Below, piece by piece: positions 43,644-53,804 of a stretch of DNA of 64,000 nucleotides. The DNA is from Staphylococcus xylosus. GTDB lineage: Bacteria > Bacillota > Bacilli > Staphylococcales > Staphylococcaceae. The stretch spans positions 248,001-312,000 of the forward strand of contig NZ_MRZO01000001.1 in NCBI RefSeq assembly GCF_002732165.1, written 5' to 3'. The translations under genes were made by a program, and so were the position numbers. The notes under the pieces were generated by a model that had not been told where the DNA came from, searched no databases, and saw only the letters and a list, made by a program, of their open reading frames with translations. Numbering within the stretch: the first letter of the stretch is position 1; each line of letters opens with the position of its first letter.

Positions 43644-44984
43644 ATGGCAAATCACCCATTTGAGAAATTTAATTTAGAACCAAGTCTGATTGATGCTGTG
43701 AAAGATTTGAATTTTGATCAACCGACTGAAATTCAAAGCCGAGTAATACCAAAAATAATAAAACAAGTAAACTTAATCGGCCAATCACAAACAGGGACAG
43801 GTAAATCCCACGCATTTTTATTACCGTTAATCAATTCAATAGATACAGAGTATAAAGAACCACAAGCAATTGTTGTAGCTCCTACAAGAGAACTAGCACA
43901 ACAACTTTTTGATGTTGCTAGCCATATAACAAAATTTAAAGAAGACGTGTCAGTCAAATTATTCATAGGTGGCACAGATATTGAAAAAGATCGTAGTCGT
44001 GCAAAGAATCAACCACAACTTGTCATAGGTACACCTACACGTATTAATGATTTAGCTAAACACGGGGATTTACATGTACACTTAGCATCCTATTTAGTCA
44101 TTGATGAAGCAGACTTAATGATAGATTTAGGACTAATGGATGAAGTAGATTACATTGCTACAAGATTAGATGAGAAAGCGCATATTGCAGTGTTCAGTGC
44201 TACAATACCTAAATCTTTACATCCATTTTTAAATAAATATCTTGAAAACCCTGATTTTGTAGAAATTGAAAATACAGAAAAGAACAAAAAGAATATTGAA
44301 TTCTATTTAATTCCAACAAAAGGCGAAGCTAAAATAGAAAAGACCTTAAAATTAATGGATATACTAAACCCTTATTTATGTATCATTTTCTGTAATAGCA
44401 GAGACAGTGCTGATGAATTAGCTAACCAACTTAATGCTGCTGGTTTGAAAGTAGGCATGATACATGGTGGTCTTTCACCTAGAGAACGTAAGCAACAAAT
44501 GAAACGTATTAGAAATTTAGAATTTCAATACGTAATAGCTAGTGATTTAGCATCACGTGGTATCGATATCGATGGCGTAAGTCATGTGATTAACTTTGAT
44601 GTACCAAATGATATTGATTTCTTTACACACCGCGTAGGACGTACTGGTAGAGGACAATATAAAGGCGTTGCAATAACTTTATATAGCCCTGATGAAGAAA
44701 ATAATGTTGCATTAATTGAACAACGTGGCTATCATTTTGAAAACGTAGATATTAAAGACGATGAGTTAAAGGCCATTAAAGCTCATAATTTACGTCAATC
44801 ACGTAAAAATAAAGATGATCATTTAACAAATCAACTAAAATATAAAGTTAAAAGCAATAAGAAAAAAGTCAAACCTGGTTATAAGAAAAAATTCAAACGT
44901 GATTTGGATGATTTAAAACGTAAAGAGCGTAAACAATTCAGCAAACAACAGAGTAGACAGGAAAGAAAAAATAGAAAAGGATAG
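43644..44984 (+). CDS. cshB: DEAD-box RNA helicase CshB
   Basis: The 446-residue protein has the Q motif (FDQPTEIQSRVIP), motif I GQSQTGTGKSHAF and motif II VIDEADLM (DEAD). Motif III is FSATIP and motif VI HRVGRTGRG. A strongly basic C-terminal tail (KSNKKKVKPGYKKKFKRD onward) should bind RNA. It is a cold-shock or ribosome-related helicase. nfo follows with a 9-nt gap. Confidence 0.95.
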   Translation: MANHPFEKFNLEPSLIDAVKDLNFDQPTEIQSRVIPKIIKQVNLIGQSQTGTGKSHAFLLPLINSIDTEYKEPQAIVVAPTRELAQQLFDVASHITKFKEDVSVKLFIGGTDIEKDRSRAKNQPQLVIGTPTRINDLAKHGDLHVHLASYLVIDEADLMIDLGLMDEVDYIATRLDEKAHIAVFSATIPKSLHPFLNKYLENPDFVEIENTEKNKKNIEFYLIPTKGEAKIEKTLKLMDILNPYLCIIFCNSRDSADELANQLNAAGLKVGMIHGGLSPRERKQQMKRIRNLEFQYVIASDLASRGIDIDGVSHVINFDVPNDIDFFTHRVGRTGRGQYKGVAITLYSPDEENNVALIEQRGYHFENVDIKDDELKAIKAHNLRQSRKNKDDHLTNQLKYKVKSNKKKVKPGYKKKFKRDLDDLKRKERKQFSKQQSRQERKNRKG

Positions 44985-44993
44985 GTGAATTTT

Positions 44994-45884
44994 ATGTTAT
45001 TAGGGTCTCATGTATCGATGAATGGTAAAAAAATGTTAGAAGGCTCAGCTGAAGAAGCACAAAAATTTGGTGAGTCTACATTTATGATTTATACAGGTGC
45101 ACCACAAAACACTAGAAGAAAGCCTATCGAAGAATTAAATATTGAAAAAGGTCATGAAGTAATGAAAGCTCATGGTCTTTCAAATATTGTCGTACATGCA
45201 CCATACATTATAAATATTGCTAATACTGTTAAACCACATGTCTTTGAGTTGGGTGTGGAGTTCTTACAAAGTGAAATAGAACGTACACAAGCACTAGGCG
45301 CAAAAGATATAGTTTTACACCCAGGTGCTCATGTTGGCGAAGGTACAGATGCAGGTATTAAAAAGATAATTGAAGGTCTTAACGAAGTTTTAACGAATGA
45401 TAACGATGTTAGGATAGCATTAGAAACAATGGCTGGTAAAGGTTCTGAAATTGGCAGAAACTTTGAAGAAATAGCTAGAATTATTGATGGCGTAGAAAAT
45501 AATGAAAGATTATCAGTCTGTTTTGATACATGTCATACACATGATGCTGGTTATAACGTAAAAGAAGATTTCGATGGTGTTTTAAATGAATTTGATAAAA
45601 TTATAGGTGTCGATAGAATTAAAGTCGTACATGTAAATGACAGTAAAAATGATATTGGTGCACATAAAGATAGACATGAAAATATCGGATTTGGTTATAT
45701 TGGATTTGATGCGCTTAACTATATTGTGCATCACGATACTTTTAAAGAAATTCCCAAAATTTTAGAAACACCTTATGTTGGTGAAGATAAAAAGAACAAA
45801 AAACCTCCATATAAATTAGAAATTGAAATGTTAAAACAACAACAATTTGATCCTGATTTGAAGAATAAAATTTTAAATCAATAA
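44994..45884 (+). CDS. nfo: endonuclease IV
   Basis: The ATG at 44994 ([15 protein letters not shown]) follows ATAGGTGA; the upstream GTG at 44985 is inside that site. The 296-residue AP endonuclease has the zinc ligands within [41 protein letters not shown] and VVHVNDSKN. It cuts DNA at abasic sites in base excision repair. Length matches the family. Confidence 0.97.
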   Translation: MLLGSHVSMNGKKMLEGSAEEAQKFGESTFMIYTGAPQNTRRKPIEELNIEKGHEVMKAHGLSNIVVHAPYIINIANTVKPHVFELGVEFLQSEIERTQALGAKDIVLHPGAHVGEGTDAGIKKIIEGLNEVLTNDNDVRIALETMAGKGSEIGRNFEEIARIIDGVENNERLSVCFDTCHTHDAGYNVKEDFDGVLNEFDKIIGVDRIKVVHVNDSKNDIGAHKDRHENIGFGYIGFDALNYIVHHDTFKEIPKILETPYVGEDKKNKKPPYKLEIEMLKQQQFDPDLKNKILNQ

Positions 45885-45978
45885 TAATGTTTCTGAATAA
45901 ACGATTATTTCTAAAGGGAGTTATTAATCCTTTTAAACAATATAAAAAATTGTTAGGAGTTTATTCGGTAGGAACGGT

Positions 45979-46038
45979 AAAGAGTAATATGTGAATTCTA
46001 ATGATCTACTTAGAATTTGCACGTTGCTCTTTTTTTGT
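45979..46038 (+). terminator. nfo terminator
   Basis: Long imperfect hairpin: AAAGAGTAATATGTG-GAATTCTA and TAGAATTTGCACG-TTGCTCTTT arms followed by TTTTTTG. Confidence 0.75.
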
Positions 46039-46039
46039 T

Positions 46040-46060
46040 AATTCGTAAACATTACTATTT
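46040..46060 (+). promoter_or_regulatory. Zur operator of the zinc uptake operon
   Basis: AATTCGTAA-AC-ATTACTATTT resembles the Bacillus Zur box (AAATCGTAATNATTACGATTT, from memory) at 18 of 21 positions. It touches the -35 box of the promoter at 46058-46086. Zur encoded three genes later would close the promoter when zinc is sufficient. Confidence 0.75.
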
Positions 46061-46086
46061 ACATAATTAATATCTCATTGTATAGT
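46058..46086 (+). promoter_or_regulatory. mreA-mreB-zur promoter
   Basis: TTTACA, 17 nt, TATAGT, 18 nt before the mreA start and overlapped by the Zur box. Confidence 0.7.
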
Positions 46087-46104
46087 ATAGAACGAGGTGA
46101 AAAC

Positions 46105-46878
46105 ATGTCTACGCCAGTATTCGAATTAAAAAATATAGATTATTATTTTGACAACAAACAAGTACTTGAAAATATAAACATTAAAATTAATCGAGGAGAA
46201 TTTGTTGCAATTGTAGGACCAAATGGTGCCGGGAAGTCAACTTTACTAAAAATCATACTGGGCTTATTACCAATTCAAAAAGGCCAAATTTATGTTGATG
46301 GCAAAGACTATAATGGAAATCAGTCTTTACTAAAAATTAGTTATGTTTCCCAAAAAGCACAAGCGTTCAAAGCAGGGTTTCCTGCTAGCGTCAAAGAAGT
46401 CGTTATCAGCGGGCTTACTAAGCGGAAGAAACTATTTCAATGGTTTAATAGAAATGATGAAGAAAGTGTGAAAACTGTTTTGTCACGACTTAACATTGAA
46501 CATTTAATCGACAAAAACATAGCCGAATTATCCGGTGGACAACAACAACGAGTGTTAATTGCACGTGCGTTAATCAGTGAACCGTCTGTACTCATTCTTG
46601 ATGAACCAACTAGTGGTATTGATGCAAAGCATGTGAGTGAGTTTTATGAGACTTTGGAGACACTAAAGCAAGAAGGTGTTACCATCATACTTGTTACACA
46701 TGATATTGGGGTCGTTGCAGATACGGCAACTGAAGTTGCGTGCTTGAACAAGCATTTACATTTTCATGGTACAACTGAAGATTTTAAATCATTAGACGAA
46801 GTTGAAATATCAAAAATTTATGGACATCCTATCCAATTTGTTGATCATCAACATAGTAGGGAGTGTTGTTCATCATGA
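46105..46878 (+). CDS. mreA: zinc ABC transporter ATP-binding protein
   Basis: The 257-residue ATPase has Walker A GPNGAGKST, signature LSGGQQQR, Walker B VLILDEPTSG and the switch His (LVTHD). The ATG at 46105 follows GAGGTGAAA; the longer frame starts inside the promoter. It powers the MreB permease, encoded next with a 4-nt ATGA overlap. Zinc as substrate is inferred from the linked Zur gene and Zur box; the substrate-binding lipoprotein is not in this operon. Confidence 0.92.
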   Translation: MSTPVFELKNIDYYFDNKQVLENINIKINRGEFVAIVGPNGAGKSTLLKIILGLLPIQKGQIYVDGKDYNGNQSLLKISYVSQKAQAFKAGFPASVKEVVISGLTKRKKLFQWFNRNDEESVKTVLSRLNIEHLIDKNIAELSGGQQQRVLIARALISEPSVLILDEPTSGIDAKHVSEFYETLETLKQEGVTIILVTHDIGVVADTATEVACLNKHLHFHGTTEDFKSLDEVEISKIYGHPIQFVDHQHSRECCSS

Positions 46879-47735
46879 TTGAAGCCTTGCTAAATTTTGA
46901 TTTTATGAGATATTCACTTGCAAGTGGCCTGCTCATCGGTTTAATCGCACCATTAATCGGTGCTTTTATTGTTGTTAGGAGACTATCATTGATTGCAGAT
47001 GCGTTAAGCCATGTCACACTTGGGGGAATTTCTTTTGGAATGTTTGTTGTGACGGTAATACCTACATTGGCATTTATTAATCCAATGTGGTTTGGTATTT
47101 TATATGCTGTAATCGGTGCATTGCTTATTGAAAAGTTAAGAACTTCTTACAGTAATTATCAAGAAATTGCTATTCCAATTATTATGAGTGCTGGTATTGC
47201 GTTAAGTGCAATATTTATTTCTTTGGCAGATGGCTTCAACCAAGAAATTGTAGGGTTATTGTTCGGTTCTATCAGTGCAGTAACTTTCAGCGACCTAATT
47301 ACAATTATTGTAATTGTCATCATTGTTCTTGTATTTATACTTTTTTTTTACAAAGAATTATTTATATTATCTTTTGATGAAGAATATAGTAAAGTAATAG
47401 GAATACCTAAATGGATTCAATTTATATTTATTATTATTGTAGCAATGGTTATATCTGCATCTATGCGTGTAGTAGGTATCTTATTAGTGAGTGCATTAAT
47501 CACGTTACCTGTTGCGATTTCAATGCGACTCACAAAAGGTTTTAAACAGTTAATCATTTTAAGTGTTGTTATTGGAGAAATTTCAGTTATTGGAGGACTC
47601 GTATTAGCGTTTTATATGAATATATCACCTGGTGGTGTAATTGTAGTATTACTTGTACTCATACTCGCTATTGCGATGATGTATCAGAAATTTAAAATAC
47701 GAACAATAAAAGGAGATGCTAACGATGAAAACTGA
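46875..47735 (+). CDS. mreB: zinc ABC transporter permease
   Basis: The 286-residue permease has about eight membrane segments and ABC-3 family features ([32 protein letters not shown]). The ATG at 46875 overlaps the mreA stop as ATGA, typical of coupled ABC genes; a GTG frame begins 12 nt earlier. Works with MreA in zinc import. Overlaps zur by 11 nt. Confidence 0.92.
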   Translation: MIEALLNFDFMRYSLASGLLIGLIAPLIGAFIVVRRLSLIADALSHVTLGGISFGMFVVTVIPTLAFINPMWFGILYAVIGALLIEKLRTSYSNYQEIAIPIIMSAGIALSAIFISLADGFNQEIVGLLFGSISAVTFSDLITIIVIVIIVLVFILFFYKELFILSFDEEYSKVIGIPKWIQFIFIIIVAMVISASMRVVGILLVSALITLPVAISMRLTKGFKQLIILSVVIGEISVIGGLVLAFYMNISPGGVIVVLLVLILAIAMMYQKFKIRTIKGDANDEN

Positions 47736-48144
47736 AGAGGCTATTAGTATCATTAAAGATCACGGTCATAAATATACAAATAAAAGACGTGAAATGCTTG
47801 ATATATTTGTCTCTGAAGATAAATATATCAATGCTAAATTAATCCAACAGGAGATGGATAAAAATTTCCCTGGTATATCGTTCGATACAATTTATCGTAA
47901 TTTGCATTTATTTAAAGATTTAGGTATTGTTGAAGGTACAGAATTAGATGGAGAAATGAAATTTAGAATTGCTTGCACAGATCATCATCATCATCATTTT
48001 ATATGCGAATCATGTGGCGATACAAAAGTAATCGATTTTTGTCCTATTGAACAAATTAAAGCGTTCCTTCCTAAAGTTGATATTCATAAACATAAATTAG
48101 AGGTTTATGGTGTGTGTGAAACTTGTCAGCAAGCTAGAATGTAA
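47725..48144 (+). CDS. zur: zinc uptake regulator Zur (Fur family)
   Basis: The ATG at 47725 follows GGAGATG. The 139-residue Fur-family repressor has an N-terminal winged helix ([28 protein letters not shown]). The His cluster DHHHHHF and two CxxC zinc pairs (CESCGD, CETCQ) follow. It shuts off the operon it belongs to when zinc is plentiful. The Zur rather than Fur identity rests on operon context and similarity to staphylococcal Zur. Confidence 0.94.
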   Translation: MKTEEAISIIKDHGHKYTNKRREMLDIFVSEDKYINAKLIQQEMDKNFPGISFDTIYRNLHLFKDLGIVEGTELDGEMKFRIACTDHHHHHFICESCGDTKVIDFCPIEQIKAFLPKVDIHKHKLEVYGVCETCQQARM

Positions 48145-48396
48145 TATGTACAAAAAATATTCAAAATACAATTTATTTGCCATAAATCATAGGTCATTCG
48201 TATGATTTAAATTGAATTTTTAAAATTGTTGCTTAAACATGTTTAAATAAGCTCAATTTGAGATATACTAGTAGAGTAACTAAAGATGACAAATATTATT
48301 CAATAACTTTTCAATTAAACTTTAAGCAGATTAATTGTTGTTATAATAATTAATTGTTATGCTTTATTTAAAGATTAATTAGGAGGATGATTATTT

Positions 48397-48996
48397 ATGG
48401 CTTTTGAATTACCAAACTTACCTTATGGTTTTGATGCATTGGAACCACACATTGATCAACAAACAATGGAAATTCACCATGGCAAACACCATAACACTTA
48501 TGTAACTAAATTAAACGCAGCAGTAGAAGGAACTGATTTAGAATCTAAATCAATTGAAGAAATTGTTGCAAATCTAGACAGTGTTCCAGAAAATATTCAA
48601 ACAGCTGTTCGCAATAATGGCGGTGGACATTTAAACCACTCATTATTCTGGGAATTATTAACTCCAAACTCAGAAGAAAAAGGTACTGTTGTTGATAAAA
48701 TTAAAGAACAATGGGGTTCTTTAGATGCATTTAAAGAAGAATTTGCAGACAAAGCAGCAGCACGTTTCGGTTCAGGTTGGGCCTGGTTAGTAGTTAATAA
48801 CGGTAACTTAGAAATCGTTACTACACCTAACCAAGACAATCCAATTACTGAAGGTAAAACACCTATCTTAGGATTAGATGTTTGGGAACACGCTTATTAT
48901 CTTAAATACCAAAACAAACGTCCAGACTATATTAGTGCATTCTGGAACGTAGTAAATTGGGAAAAAGTTGACGAATTATATAACGCTGCTAAATAA
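48397..48996 (+). CDS. sodA: superoxide dismutase, Mn/Fe family
   Basis: The 199-residue protein has the metal ligands in [13 protein letters not shown] (His27), NHSLFWELL (His81), and DVWEHAYYL (Asp161, His165). It follows TTAGGAGG. It dismutates superoxide in the cytosol. Sequence points to the Mn type, but Mn/Fe choice is set by second-shell residues that I cannot decide by eye. Stands alone with its own terminator. Confidence 0.95.
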   Translation: MAFELPNLPYGFDALEPHIDQQTMEIHHGKHHNTYVTKLNAAVEGTDLESKSIEEIVANLDSVPENIQTAVRNNGGGHLNHSLFWELLTPNSEEKGTVVDKIKEQWGSLDAFKEEFADKAAARFGSGWAWLVVNNGNLEIVTTPNQDNPITEGKTPILGLDVWEHAYYLKYQNKRPDYISAFWNVVNWEKVDELYNAAK

Positions 48997-49009
48997 TTGA
49001 GCTAGCGAA

Positions 49010-49036
49010 TATGACGGCCTTTTACTAGGTCGTCAT
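49010..49036 (+). terminator. sodA terminator
   Basis: ATGACGGCC and GGTCGTCAT arms (one G-T pair) are followed by TTTTTTTT, 14 nt after the sodA stop. Confidence 0.88.
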
Positions 49037-49118
49037 TTTTTTTAACTAAAATAATAGAAATATTCGCTAATTTCATATATCATTTATAGTGAGAACTTTT
49101 GAATTGAGGTATGCTGTT

Positions 49119-51170
49119 TTGTTAAAAAGATTAAAAGAAAAGTCAAATGATGAAAAAATTAGAAATACAATGAATAAAAGAATTAGTTTTATATTTGGTG
49201 TGATTGTATTTATTTTTGCAGTAGTTGTCTTAAGGTTAGGTTATTTACAAATTGCACAAGGTTCTCATTATAAACAACTGATAAAAAATAGCGAAAATTT
49301 AACAGTTAATGAAGCCGTACCGAGAGGGCGTATATTAGATAGAAATGGCAAAGTTCTTGTTGATAACGCTTCTAAAAAAGCGATTACATATGCGCGTGGT
49401 AGAAAAACTTCGCAAACAGAAGTTTTAAAGATTGCAAAAGATCTATCTGAATTAATTAAAATGGATACTGATAAAATAACAGATCGAGATAAACAAGACT
49501 ATTGGCTTCAATTACATCCTAATAAAGCGAGAACATTAATGCAAAGTGAACAAGCATTGCTAGATGACGGAAGTATTTCACAAGATGACTATGACGAAGC
49601 TCTATATAAAAAAATCGGCAAAAAGCAAATAAACACATTAAGTGATAAAGATTTGCAAGTGTTAGCGATTTATAGAGAAATGATGTCTGGTTCAGCGCTT
49701 GATCCACAAATGATTAAAAATGAAGATGTGACTGACGAAGAATACGCTGCGGTATCACAAAAATTATCTGATCTGCCAGGTGTAAATACGACAATGGATT
49801 GGGATAGAAAATATCCTAATGGTGATACATTAAGAGGTATCTTTGGAGATGTATCTACGACTGAAGAAGGTATTCCTAAAGAACTAACTGAGCAATACTT
49901 GGCTAAAGGATATTCTCGTAATGATCGTGTCGGAAAATCATATCTGGAATATCAATATGATGACATTTTAAAAGGTAAAAAGAAAGAAATGAAATATACT
50001 ACTGATAAATCAGGTGAAGTCATTGATTCCAAAGTGGTTAATCCAGGTTCTCGCGGAGACGATTTAGTATTAAGCATTGACATCGATTTACAGAAGAAAA
50101 CCGAAGAATACTTAGAGAAACAAATATCTAAACTGCGTAGTGAAGGCGCTAAAGATATGGATAATGCATTAATTGTTGTTCAAAATCCAAATAACGGCGA
50201 TATTTTAGCTATGGCTGGTAAGCAAATAGACAAGAACGGTGATTTAACAGATTATGATATAGGTACATTTACATCACAATTTGCTGTTGGCTCATCTGTA
50301 AAAGGCGGTACTTTATTAGCGGGGTATCAAAATAATGCAATTAATGTTGGTGATCAAATGGTCGATGAACCACTAAAATTTGCTGGCGGTCTAACAAAAC
50401 GCTCTTACTTTAACCAAGATGGTAGAAAAACGATAAACGATAAAGAAGCACTCATGCACTCATCTAACGTTTATATGTTCAAGACAGCCTTGAAGATGGC
50501 TGGATCTCCATATTCAGCAAATATGACATTACCAAATGATATTTCAGAGGCAGGTCAAAAGTTACGTAAAGGATTGAATCAAGTAGGACTTGGCGTTAAA
50601 ACAGGTATCGATTTACCAAATGAAACAAATGGACAAATTGAACCATTAACTGATAATCCAGGTAATTTCCTTGATTTAGCAATCGGGCAATATGATACGT
50701 ATACGCCTCTACAATTGTCACAATACGTTTCTACGATTGGTAATAATGGTTATAGAGTTCAACCACATATTGGCTTAGAAATTAGACAGGCAACAAATAA
50801 AGATACTTTAGGTCCTGTCAAAGAGAAGGTTAAGGGTAAAGTGCTTAACAGAGTGAATAACTCAGGAGAGCAAATTAAACAAATTCAAGATGGGTTTAAG
50901 ATGGCATTTAATGAAAAACCTGGTACAGGCTATCAAAGTTTTAATGATACCGAAGTTCCATCAGCAGGTAAAACAGGTACGGCCGAGGTTTTCCAAAACG
51001 GTGAATCAAGAGTAAATTCAACATATGTTGGATATGCACCAATTAAGGATCCTAAACTTGCATTCTCAATAGTGTATACAAATCAACCAGTTCCAGAACC
51101 GTGGTTAAATGGTGGAGATTTAGGTAGAGATGTTATAAACTATTACTTTAAAGAACGAGCTGAAAAATAA
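49119..51170 (+). CDS. pbp3: penicillin-binding protein 3 (class B transpeptidase)
   Basis: The TTG at 49119 (reads LKRLKEKSNDE) follows GAGGT by 8 nt and agrees with the S. aureus Pbp3 start; the frame is open 10 codons further. The 683-residue protein has an N-terminal membrane anchor (ISFIFGVIVFIFAVVVL) and a pedestal/dimerisation domain. Its transpeptidase domain has SSVK (in FAVGSSVKGG, active Ser), SSN (MHSSNVY) and KTGT (SAGKTGTAE). It cross-links peptidoglycan. Confidence 0.95.
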   Translation: MLKRLKEKSNDEKIRNTMNKRISFIFGVIVFIFAVVVLRLGYLQIAQGSHYKQLIKNSENLTVNEAVPRGRILDRNGKVLVDNASKKAITYARGRKTSQTEVLKIAKDLSELIKMDTDKITDRDKQDYWLQLHPNKARTLMQSEQALLDDGSISQDDYDEALYKKIGKKQINTLSDKDLQVLAIYREMMSGSALDPQMIKNEDVTDEEYAAVSQKLSDLPGVNTTMDWDRKYPNGDTLRGIFGDVSTTEEGIPKELTEQYLAKGYSRNDRVGKSYLEYQYDDILKGKKKEMKYTTDKSGEVIDSKVVNPGSRGDDLVLSIDIDLQKKTEEYLEKQISKLRSEGAKDMDNALIVVQNPNNGDILAMAGKQIDKNGDLTDYDIGTFTSQFAVGSSVKGGTLLAGYQNNAINVGDQMVDEPLKFAGGLTKRSYFNQDGRKTINDKEALMHSSNVYMFKTALKMAGSPYSANMTLPNDISEAGQKLRKGLNQVGLGVKTGIDLPNETNGQIEPLTDNPGNFLDLAIGQYDTYTPLQLSQYVSTIGNNGYRVQPHIGLEIRQATNKDTLGPVKEKVKGKVLNRVNNSGEQIKQIQDGFKMAFNEKPGTGYQSFNDTEVPSAGKTGTAEVFQNGESRVNSTYVGYAPIKDPKLAFSIVYTNQPVPEPWLNGGDLGRDVINYYFKERAEK

Positions 51171-51292
51171 AAGAAGCGATTTTGTTATAAATACTGATAT
51201 AGTCGTCTTTATTGAAAAATAATACTTTTCAATTTTATAACTAAATGGTATGATTAATAGGTCGTATTTTGAAAAGGTAAGGAGGAATTAGC

Positions 51293-51442
51293 ATGCGCGT
51301 AAACGTAACTCTAGCTTGTACAGAATGTGGAGAAAGAAACTACATTACTACAAAAAATAAACGTACTAATCCTGAACGTATAGAAATGAAAAAACACTGT
51401 GCTCGTGACAACAAACACACTATGCACCGTGAAACAAAATAA
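51293..51442 (+). CDS. rpmG: 50S ribosomal protein L33
   Basis: A 49-codon gene with ATG at 51293 behind AAGGAGG. The protein starts [20 protein letters not shown] and ends MHRETK, a standard L33. It has Cys9 and Cys12 as CxxC, but the second pair is broken: Cys36 is present and position 39 is Asp (CARD). It therefore belongs to the degenerate, probably zinc-free form that Gram-positives keep as a paralogue for zinc limitation. The other L33 genes are not in the window. Confidence 0.95.
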   Translation: MRVNVTLACTECGERNYITTKNKRTNPERIEMKKHCARDNKHTMHRETK

Positions 51443-51452
51443 TTAATATTTT

Positions 51453-51487
51453 AAACCAGATTCTTGTCTAGAATCTGGTTATTTTTT
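51453..51487 (+). terminator. rpmG terminator
   Basis: AACCAGATTCT and AGAATCTGGTT arms followed by ATTTTTTCG. Confidence 0.9.
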
Positions 51488-51572
51488 CGCATATTTTAAA
51501 AAGCAGTTGAATGACATTATAAATTTTAAACGTTATAATAATAAAAGTATGTATTACGGGAAGGTGTTCATA

Positions 51573-52115
51573 ATGTCAAAAAGAACTTTGCGTCAAAAAA
51601 CTATTAATTTAATGAAACAATTTATGAAACAAAAGAATAAGCAAGAGGCAGATCAATATCTAAGTGATCACTTTTTCAATACAGATGAATACAGACAATC
51701 ACAACGGATTGGTATAGTGTTATCTATGCCACATGAAGTAAATACATATCCCATCATTCAACAAATGATAGAAGACGGAAAAACTGTTTTTGTTCCAGAA
51801 ACTAATTATCAAACGAAGGAAATGACATTTAAACATGTAGATGATTTAACTCACATTGCTCCAGATGACAAAGGCATTAACCACGTAAATACAGAAACTG
51901 AAATTACCAACAATTTAGATTTAGTTGTAGTCCCTGGTGTCGTATTTAATAATATTGGTTATCGTATTGGTTATGGTGGAGGGTATTTCGATAAATTTTT
52001 AAGTAATAATAAACAAACAACTATTAGTCTGCTTTATGACTTCCAAATGAATTCGTTTGAACCAGAAACACATGATGAACCCGTCGAAAAAATAATCATA
52101 GCAACAACTAAATAA
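51573..52115 (+). CDS. 5-formyltetrahydrofolate cyclo-ligase
   Basis: The ATG at 51573 (MSKRTLRQKTINLMKQ) follows GGGAAGGTG; earlier in-frame starts lack a site. The 180-residue protein has the family motifs VVVPGVVFNNIGYRIGYGGGYFDKFL. It converts 5-formyl-THF to methenyl-THF with ATP. This is the yqgN position upstream of the rhomboid gene, as in Bacillus. Confidence 0.93.
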   Translation: MSKRTLRQKTINLMKQFMKQKNKQEADQYLSDHFFNTDEYRQSQRIGIVLSMPHEVNTYPIIQQMIEDGKTVFVPETNYQTKEMTFKHVDDLTHIAPDDKGINHVNTETEITNNLDLVVVPGVVFNNIGYRIGYGGGYFDKFLSNNKQTTISLLYDFQMNSFEPETHDEPVEKIIIATTK

Positions 52116-52126
52116 TGGAGGCAAAT

Positions 52127-53584
52127 ATGATCATTGAGAAACATTATTGGAAGTGCATATATACTTGGATTAAATATCTGAATTATCATGTTGTTCATAC
52201 TAATAAAGATTATGATGAAATTTGGTTAGCAAATAAAAAATCAGAAAGTATTGTGATATTTAAACATGGTGCTAATTCAACTCAAGATGTTAGATTTGAT
52301 AAAACTCGAATCCAAGAAAACCAAGATAATATTATTGCATTTTTAGGGTTCAAACCCAAGAATTATGAATTATATATTTTTACAGACAAAATGTTTACAG
52401 ATGAGAACTTAAATGAAACTAAGCCAGTTAAATTTAAAGTTAAAATCATTAGAGAAGCAGGGCATGTAGAAAGGATTATGCCAAACTTCTTTGTGAAAAA
52501 AGTGTATAATCGTAAAACTAAGCACACAAAATCATACTATAAACAACGTGCACTTAATAATAATCCTATTGAAAAACATATGCTTAAATTCGCTCCTGTT
52601 ACATACACGTTAATAGCAATTAATATTATAATTTGGTTAGCTATGACGTTGTTTTTAAATCGTTTTTCAGATTTAAAATTATTAGATATAGGTGGACTGG
52701 TTCATTTTAATGTTGTACATGGTGAATGGTATAGATTGATAACCTCTATCTTTTTACATTATAATTTTGAGCATATTTTAATGAATATGTTAAGCCTATT
52801 TATATTTGGGAAAATTGTAGAAGCCATCGTTGGCCATTGGAGAATGGCTGTAATATATATTGTTGCTGGTTTATTCGGTAATTTTGCATCGCTGTCATTT
52901 AATACAGATACCGTCTCCGTGGGTGCAAGTGGTGCTATATTTGGGTTAATAGGAGCCATTTTTACATTTATGTATGTAGATAAACAATTTAATCGTAAAT
53001 TAATTGGACAATTATTAATTGTACTTTTAATTATGATTGGACTATCACTGTTTATGCAAAACGTGAATATTGTAGCGCATATAGGCGGCTTCATTGGTGG
53101 TTTATTAATCACATTAATAGGATTTTATTTTAAAACAAATAAGAATCGTTTCTGGTTTCTAATAATATTAATACTAATCTTATTCATAGCTGCTCAAATC
53201 AGAATTTTTACAATTAAAGAAGATAATATATATAACACGATTATTAGAAATGAAATGAAACAAGGGAATTATGATGATGCAAAAGATATGGTAAAACATA
53301 CTATTAATAAGAATTACGCCGATGATGAAACTTATTATTTAAATGGTCTTATTAAAGCAACGTTAGATTCGAAAGCAGAAGGCATCGCAATATGGGAAAG
53401 AGGATTAAGAGAACACCCTAACTCAGGGCTCTTAAACTATCAATTAGCCATTGCAAACAGATCCCTTGATAATAAAGATAAAGCCAAGAAGTACATAAAA
53501 GCTGCGTTAAAATCCGATCCTAGTAACAATGATTATATTAATTTAAATAAAGAATTGAGCGATGATAGTGATTCAGAAAATTAA
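52127..53584 (+). CDS. gluP: rhomboid intramembrane serine protease with TPR tail (YqgP/GluP-like)
   Basis: The ATG at 52127 follows GGAGG by 5 nt. The 485-residue protein has a soluble N-terminal domain (1-160). A rhomboid core at about 165-360 has HYNFEHILMNMLSLF, the catalytic Ser in VGASGAIFG and the catalytic His in NIVAHIGGF. A C-terminal TPR region (GNYDDAKDMVKH, NSGLLNYQLAIANRSLDNKDKAKKYIK) follows. Bacillus YqgP helps degrade the MgtE magnesium transporter; the substrate here is unknown. Overlaps yqgQ by 23 nt. Confidence 0.93.
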   Translation: MIIEKHYWKCIYTWIKYLNYHVVHTNKDYDEIWLANKKSESIVIFKHGANSTQDVRFDKTRIQENQDNIIAFLGFKPKNYELYIFTDKMFTDENLNETKPVKFKVKIIREAGHVERIMPNFFVKKVYNRKTKHTKSYYKQRALNNNPIEKHMLKFAPVTYTLIAINIIIWLAMTLFLNRFSDLKLLDIGGLVHFNVVHGEWYRLITSIFLHYNFEHILMNMLSLFIFGKIVEAIVGHWRMAVIYIVAGLFGNFASLSFNTDTVSVGASGAIFGLIGAIFTFMYVDKQFNRKLIGQLLIVLLIMIGLSLFMQNVNIVAHIGGFIGGLLITLIGFYFKTNKNRFWFLIILILILFIAAQIRIFTIKEDNIYNTIIRNEMKQGNYDDAKDMVKHTINKNYADDETYYLNGLIKATLDSKAEGIAIWERGLREHPNSGLLNYQLAIANRSLDNKDKAKKYIKAALKSDPSNNDYINLNKELSDDSDSEN

Positions 53585-53765
53585 TACATTTTATGACGTG
53601 CAGCAACTCCTTAAGAAATTTGGATTTATCGTTTATTTTAAAGATAAGGCAGACATGTATGAAATGATGGAACAAGAAATAAAATCGCTATACAATATTG
53701 GTCTTATTTCAAAGGACGATTATTTAAATTGCCGATTAATTATTAATCAAAGAAAAAGTAAATAA
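53562..53765 (+). CDS. yqgQ: YqgQ family small protein (DUF910)
   Basis: The 67-residue protein contains the family block NTFYDVQQLLKKFGFIVYF. No function is established. It overlaps the rhomboid gene and may start at the ATG at 53562 or the GTG at 53568; neither has a strong site, so it probably depends on coupling. In Bacillus and S. aureus it precedes glucokinase; here 381 bp separate them. Confidence 0.85.
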   Translation: MIVIQKINTFYDVQQLLKKFGFIVYFKDKADMYEMMEQEIKSLYNIGLISKDDYLNCRLIINQRKSK

Positions 53766-53776
53766 AGTTGTAAAAG

Positions 53777-53804
53777 AGGTCGAGACAAAATAATGTCTCG
53801 ACCT
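53777..53804 (+). repeat. perfect palindrome after yqgQ
   Basis: AGGTCGAGACA and TGTCTCGACCT arms (11 bp, 6-nt loop) with no U tail. Similar core to 43379-43405. The rest of the gap to glucokinase (53805-54146) is AT-rich, with no gene or clear promoter that I can support. Confidence 0.6.
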
